DNA from: Lutimaribacter salitolerans
GTDB lineage: Bacteria > Pseudomonadota > Alphaproteobacteria > Rhodobacterales > Rhodobacteraceae
Length of the DNA stretch: 64,000 nt
Direction: 5' to 3'
NCBI RefSeq assembly: GCF_042677865.1
Contig: NZ_JBHUDD010000056.1
Location: forward strand, 1 to 64,000
Numbering within the stretch: position 1 is the first letter of the stretch; every line of letters begins with the position of its first letter. The notes below the pieces were generated by a model. That model was given only the letters and a program-made list of their open reading frames with translations. It was not told the DNA's origin and made no database searches. The translations under genes and the position numbers were made by a program. Of this stretch, positions 60,179 to 64,000 are shown in pieces.

Positions 60179-60864
60179 GCCGCGAACTCCAGCGCCTGAG
60201 AGATGTAGAACCCGACCGAAACCCGGCCCACGTCACGGATCTTGCCGATGTCGCGCACCGTATGGGCCAGCCGCGCGGGGGCGTGCGGGATCATCACCGG
60301 GCTGCGGTCGGATTGCGGAAAGGCCTTGCCGGCATACCACATGGTCATCAACAGCGGCGTGCGCGGGGCGACGGTGAACACCACCGGCCCGCCACAGCGC
60401 CCGCCCAGGTTTTCCAGCGCCGCGCGAATGTCGGTCGCGGTGTAATAGATCAGGCTGTCCATCGCCATCACGGCGTCGAACCGGCCATGCCCGGCGTGCA
60501 GCATGTCGCCCGCGGCGAATGTCACGCGGCCGCGCAGGTCGGCCGGCATCCGCGCCTCGGCGATGCCCACCAATTGCGGCGAGATATCAACGGCCACCAC
60601 ATCGGCGCCGCGCGCCGCCAGCTCCTGCGTCATCATGCCGGTGCCGCAGCCCGCGTCCAGAATCCGCGCGCCGCGCAGGTCATCGGGCAGCCGCGCCAGC
60701 ATGCGCGCGCGCATGTCATCGCGCCCGCGCCGCACCGTCTCGCGGATGCGGCTGACCGGCGCGTCGCTGGTCAGACGGTCCCAGACCTTGGTCGCGGTCT
60801 TGTCGAAATAGGTCTCGACCCGCGCCCGCGTGGCGTCATAGCTGGTTTTGGCAGCTTTGCTCAT
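60175..60864 (-). CDS. bchM: Mg-protoporphyrin IX O-methyltransferase
   Basis: 229 residues; SAM-dependent methyltransferase with motif I ILDAGCGTGMMTQELA at about one third. Makes the monomethyl ester, substrate of AcsF. Start at 60864 shares one base with the bchL stop (TGATG); a much longer upstream frame is a bchL shadow. Confidence 0.96.
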   Translation of the reverse strand: MSKAAKTSYDATRARVETYFDKTATKVWDRLTSDAPVSRIRETVRRGRDDMRARMLARLPDDLRGARILDAGCGTGMMTQELAARGADVVAVDISPQLVGIAEARMPADLRGRVTFAAGDMLHAGHGRFDAVMAMDSLIYYTATDIRAALENLGGRCGGPVVFTVAPRTPLLMTMWYAGKAFPQSDRSPVMIPHAPARLAHTVRDIGKIRDVGRVSVGFYISQALEFAA

Positions 60865-61829
60865 CAATCGAACCCCAGCAGTTCGAATATCTCGCGGTCT
60901 TCCATCGCGGCGGGCGTCAGCCCCTCGGTCCCCGCATAAAGCTGCGCGGCCAGGCGGATGTATTCGGCGCGCGCCAGGATGATGTCCTCTTCGTCGGGCA
61001 TCTCGAACAGGGTCTTTTTCTTCAACCGGCTGCGGCGGATGGCGTCGATGTCGGGCATGTGCGCGATCCGTTCGAACCCGACCGTGCGGCAGAAACGGTC
61101 CACCTCGTCGGTGTCCTTGCTGCGGTTGGCCACGCAACCCGCCAGACGCACCTTGTAGTTCGATGACTTGGCCTGCACGGCGGCGATGATGCGGTTCATC
61201 GCATAGATGCTGTCGAAATCGTTGGCCGTCACGATCACCGCGCGGTCGGCATGCTGCAAGGGCGCGGCGAACCCGCCGCAGACCACATCGCCCAGCACGT
61301 CGAATATCACAACGTCGGTGTCTTCCAGCAGGTGATGCTGTTTCAGCAGCTTCACGGTCTGGCCGACCACATAACCGCCACAGCCGGTGCCCGCGGGCGG
61401 ACCGCCCGCCTCGACGCATTTCACGCCGTTGAACCCTTCGGTCACGAAATCCTCGGGGCGCAGCTCCTCGGCGTGGAAATCCACCGATTTCAGGATGTCG
61501 ATCACCGTGGGCTGCAACTGCCCGGTCAGGGTGAAGGTGCTGTCATGCTTGGGGTCGCAACCGATCTGCAACACCCGCTTGCCCAGCTTGGAAAACGCCG
61601 CCGACAGGTTGGAACTGGTGGTCGATTTGCCGATCCCGCCCTTGCCATACACGGCAAAGACCTGCGCGCCCTCGATCTTCATCGAGTCGTCCTGATGCAC
61701 CTGCACCGATCCTTCGCCATCCTGTCCGCGGATCACCGGGGGTGCGCCAAGGCCGCGCGCCTCAAGCCCCGCTGCTTCGCGCATGTTGGCCCGGGCAGCG
61801 GGCGGATTCTTTGCGTCGAGTGGGCTCAT
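60864..61829 (-). CDS. bchL: Light-independent protochlorophyllide reductase iron protein
   Basis: NifH-like ATPase donating electrons to BchN-BchB (outside this window). 321 residues; a 50-residue N-terminal extension, P-loop YGKGGIGKST at about 61-70, switch GCDPKHDST and cluster cysteines in GTGCGGYV and VVCGGFAAPL. GGGAGGCACC precedes the start. Cluster and ATP sites differ from BchX, with which it shares ancestry. Confidence 0.97.
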   Translation of the reverse strand: MSPLDAKNPPAARANMREAAGLEARGLGAPPVIRGQDGEGSVQVHQDDSMKIEGAQVFAVYGKGGIGKSTTSSNLSAAFSKLGKRVLQIGCDPKHDSTFTLTGQLQPTVIDILKSVDFHAEELRPEDFVTEGFNGVKCVEAGGPPAGTGCGGYVVGQTVKLLKQHHLLEDTDVVIFDVLGDVVCGGFAAPLQHADRAVIVTANDFDSIYAMNRIIAAVQAKSSNYKVRLAGCVANRSKDTDEVDRFCRTVGFERIAHMPDIDAIRRSRLKKKTLFEMPDEEDIILARAEYIRLAAQLYAGTEGLTPAAMEDREIFELLGFD

Positions 61830-61855
61830 AGGTGCCTCCCTTTCGATACAGAACG

Positions 61856-61912
61856 GGTCTGCATCTTCATCTTGCTGAATAAACTCCGGGGGTGTGGGGG
61901 CAGGGCCCCCAC
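61856..61912 (-). repeat. Interspersed hairpin element, copy C (bchH-bchL gap)
   Basis: On the minus strand: stem GTGGGGGC-3-GCCCCCAC (61894-61912), then CCCCGGAGTTTATTCAG and CAAGATGAAGATGCAG. Between bchH and bchL, inside the operon, so it is unlikely to be a full terminator here. Confidence 0.7.
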
Positions 61913-61953
61913 GAAGGGGTCCACCGGTGCGATGGCGTATGGGGTGTGCATGC

Positions 61954-64000
61954 TCATTCCGCTGCAATCCCCTCGACCCGATCTTCCAAAGCGTCGGCGG
62001 CGTCTTGCAGGGCCGCCAGCGTTGCGGCATCGGGCTGCCAGTAGTTTCGGTCGCTGGCTTCCAGCAGGCGGTTGGCCATGCGCGACGACGCGACCGAGTT
62101 CAGCTCGGCCAGGCGCGCCCGCATCTCGGGGTCCAGCACGAAGGTTTCCGACAGGCGCTGATAGACCCACGGCTCGACCTTGCCGGTGGTGGCCGACCAG
62201 CCCATCGTGTTGGTCACCTGCGCCTCGATCTGGCGCACGCCTTCGGCGCCATGCTTCAGCATGCCCTCGAACCACTTGGGGTTCAGGCTGCGTGACCGGG
62301 TTTCCAGCGCCACCTGATCGGTCAGGGTGCGCACCTTGGCGGCGCCGCGCGTCTGGTCGCCGATATAGACGGCGGCCTCTTGCCCGCCGCGGGCGCGTTT
62401 GACGGCGCGGGCGATCCCGCCCAGCGTGTCGAAATAGTGATCCACCGTGGTGATGCCCAGCTCGACCGATTCAAGGTTCTGATAGGCCACATCGACATCT
62501 TTCAGCGCGCATTGCAGCAGGGCGGCATTGGCGCTGGCCTTGCCGTTGACGCCATAGGCAAAGGATTTGCGCGACTCGTAGGCGTCGGCCAGCTCGTCCT
62601 CGTCGCCAAAGGCGCTGCTGTCCACCAGCGCGTTGACGTTCGACCCATAGGCCCCTTCGGCGTTCGAGAACACGCGCAGGGCGGCGGTTTCGATGTCGCA
62701 GCCCATCTGCGCCATGTAATCCAGCGCGTGCGCGCGGATGAAATTCTGCTCGGGCGGCTCGTCCGCCATCGCCGCCTGCAACGCCGCGTCGGCCAGCAGC
62801 CGGGTTTGCAGCGGCAGCAGGTCGCGGAAGATGCCCGACAGGGTGATGACCACGTCGATGCGCGGGCGGCCCAACTGCTCCAGCGGGATCAGGTCGGCGC
62901 CCGACAGGCGGCCAAAGGCATCGAAACGGGGCTTGGCCCCCAGCAGCGCCAGCGCCTGGCCGATCGGGCCACCGTCGGATTTGATGTTGTCCGACCCCCA
63001 CAGCACCAGCGCGATCGAGCGCGGCATCTCTGGATGCGCATCCAGCAGCAGCTGCGCCTGCTTGGCACCTTCGCGGCAGGCAAATTCGCTGGGCATGCGG
63101 AACGGATCGAACGCGTGGATGTTGCGCCCGGTGGGCAGGATGTCGGGGCTGCGGATCAGGTCGCCGCCATGCACCGGCGGGGTGAACCGCGCATCCAGCG
63201 CGCGCAGGATGGCGGGGATCTCGTGATCTTCGGTCAGGATTTCCAGCACCCGTGCGCGGGTTTCCGCGTCGGCGTCTTCCATCACGTCTACATAGGCTGC
63301 GCGTTCGGCATCGCTCAGGCGCTTGCCCAGCACGTGCAGACCGTCGGGGATTAGCGCATCCTCGGTTTCCAGCAGCTTCAGCCACATCTGCGCGGGCGTG
63401 GTGCCGGTCATGTCGACCGCCTCGGCCTGCTCGTCGATCAGCAGTTCCAGATCGTCGCGGGCGGGGCCGTCTTCCATGCCGCGCCACCGCGTCAGGCTGT
63501 CCTTCAGTTCCGCCAGACCCTTGTAGAGGCCCGAGGCCGCCAGCGGCGGGGTCATGTGCGTGATCGTCACCGCGCCTGAGCGGCGCTTGGCCAGCGATGC
63601 CTCGGACGGGTTGTTGGACGCGTACAGATAGATGTTGGGCAATTCGCCGATCAGCCGGTCGGGCCAGTCGCGCGCGCCCATGCCCGATTGCTTGCCCGGC
63701 ATGAATTCCAGCGCGCCATGCATCCCGAAATGCAGCACCGCATCGGCCTGAAACGTGTTGCGGAGCCACAGGTAGAACTGGGCAAAGGCATGGGTGGGCG
63801 CAAAGCCGCGTTCGAACAGCAGGCGCATCGGGTCGCCCTCGTATCCGAAAGTGGGCTGCACGCCGACAAAGACATTGCCGAAATGCTGGCCCAGCACGAA
63901 CACGCCGCGCCCGTCCGACTGCACCTTGCCGGGGGCCGGGCCCCAGACCGCCTCGATGGCTTTCAGGGGTGGGGTATTGGCGACGATGTGATCGGCGCTG
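61954..64000 (-). CDS. bchH: Magnesium chelatase subunit H, partial
   Basis: Porphyrin-binding catalytic subunit of Mg-chelatase. Only the C-terminal part is inside the window, about 680 residues of a protein usually near 1200; the 5' end lies beyond position 64000. Blocks: FGMHGALEFMPGKQSGMG, WPDRLIGELPNIYLYASNNP, EQNFIRAHALDYMAQMG and NTMGWSATTGKVEPWVYQ. The frame is open to the window end. bchF, bchN and bchB would be expected upstream. Confidence 0.96.
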   Translation of the reverse strand, partial: SADHIVANTPPLKAIEAVWGPAPGKVQSDGRGVFVLGQHFGNVFVGVQPTFGYEGDPMRLLFERGFAPTHAFAQFYLWLRNTFQADAVLHFGMHGALEFMPGKQSGMGARDWPDRLIGELPNIYLYASNNPSEASLAKRRSGAVTITHMTPPLAASGLYKGLAELKDSLTRWRGMEDGPARDDLELLIDEQAEAVDMTGTTPAQMWLKLLETEDALIPDGLHVLGKRLSDAERAAYVDVMEDADAETRARVLEILTEDHEIPAILRALDARFTPPVHGGDLIRSPDILPTGRNIHAFDPFRMPSEFACREGAKQAQLLLDAHPEMPRSIALVLWGSDNIKSDGGPIGQALALLGAKPRFDAFGRLSGADLIPLEQLGRPRIDVVITLSGIFRDLLPLQTRLLADAALQAAMADEPPEQNFIRAHALDYMAQMGCDIETAALRVFSNAEGAYGSNVNALVDSSAFGDEDELADAYESRKSFAYGVNGKASANAALLQCALKDVDVAYQNLESVELGITTVDHYFDTLGGIARAVKRARGGQEAAVYIGDQTRGAAKVRTLTDQVALETRSRSLNPKWFEGMLKHGAEGVRQIEAQVTNTMGWSATTGKVEPWVYQRLSETFVLDPEMRARLAELNSVASSRMANRLLEASDRNYWQPDAATLAALQDAADALEDRVEGIAAE

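Overview
The window is a high-GC alphaproteobacterial sequence from an aerobic anoxygenic phototroph, most likely a member of the Roseobacter group (Rhodobacterales). Evidence: a photosynthesis gene cluster (PGC) in the Rhodobacteraceae order, genes of the spheroidenone branch (crtA, crtC, crtD, crtF), pufC instead of pufX after pufM, the oxygen-dependent cyclase acsF, and TGT-N12-ACA (PpsR/CrtJ-type) boxes at the carotenoid and bch promoters.

Layout: 1-3157 holds a frameshifted and truncated iorB, iorA, and a divergent AraC-type regulator. 3362-16432 (minus strand) is crtE-crtF, then bchC-X-(small ORF)-Y-Z-pufQ-B-A-L-M-C, then dxs. 16542-18961 is crtD-crtC (plus); 19044-22126 is crtI-crtB-tspO (minus); 22251-26526 is crtA-bchI-bchD-bchO (plus). 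Directly against bchO sits a plasmid-type replication module: parB and parA (minus), an iteron-bearing intergenic region, and a divergent DnaA-like replication initiator (plus), 26496-30037. Seven copies of one 16-bp palindrome (TGTCCCCGCGGGGACA; the seventh has one terminal mismatch) lie only in 24.8-28.9 kb, inside bchD, bchO, parB and parA and just before parA. They are probable parS-type centromere/incompatibility sites built into photosynthesis genes. The PGC therefore appears to be carried on a DnaA-like-type plasmid or chromid, as is known for Roseobacter litoralis and Sulfitobacter guttiformis, or descends from one.

30263-52392 is a block of about 22 kb of catabolic and transport genes lying between the replication module and the second half of the PGC. 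It contains (a) an IclR-controlled operon with a 2-oxoacid/acetoin dehydrogenase E1 alpha/beta pair without E2, a TRAP transporter, an acetolactate-synthase-like ThDP enzyme and a protein of unknown function made of two copies of one module; (b) a coiled-coil membrane protein paired with a ClpP-like secreted protein; (c) an MlrC/M81 metallopeptidase with a full Dpp/Opp-type ABC importer; (d) convergent genes for an HpsN/histidinol dehydrogenase-like enzyme, an Asp/Glu-type racemase and a CuyA-like PLP enzyme, divergent from a LysR regulator.

52668-64000 (minus strand) is the second PGC arm: bchH (running off the window end)-bchL-bchM-lhaA-puhA-puhB-puhC-orf98-acsF-puhE-hemA-cycA. Together the two arms supply ALA synthesis, Mg-chelatase, BchM, the cyclase, both nitrogenase-like reductase components visible here (BchL, BchXYZ), LH1, the reaction centre with its cytochrome and electron carrier, assembly factors, carotenoids and isoprenoid precursor supply. 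bchF, bchN, bchB, bchG, bchP and the ppsR/ppaA regulators are not in the window and presumably lie beyond bchH or elsewhere.

No tRNA, rRNA, CRISPR array or recognisable intact insertion sequence was seen. All protein identities come from reading translated sequence, not from database searches.
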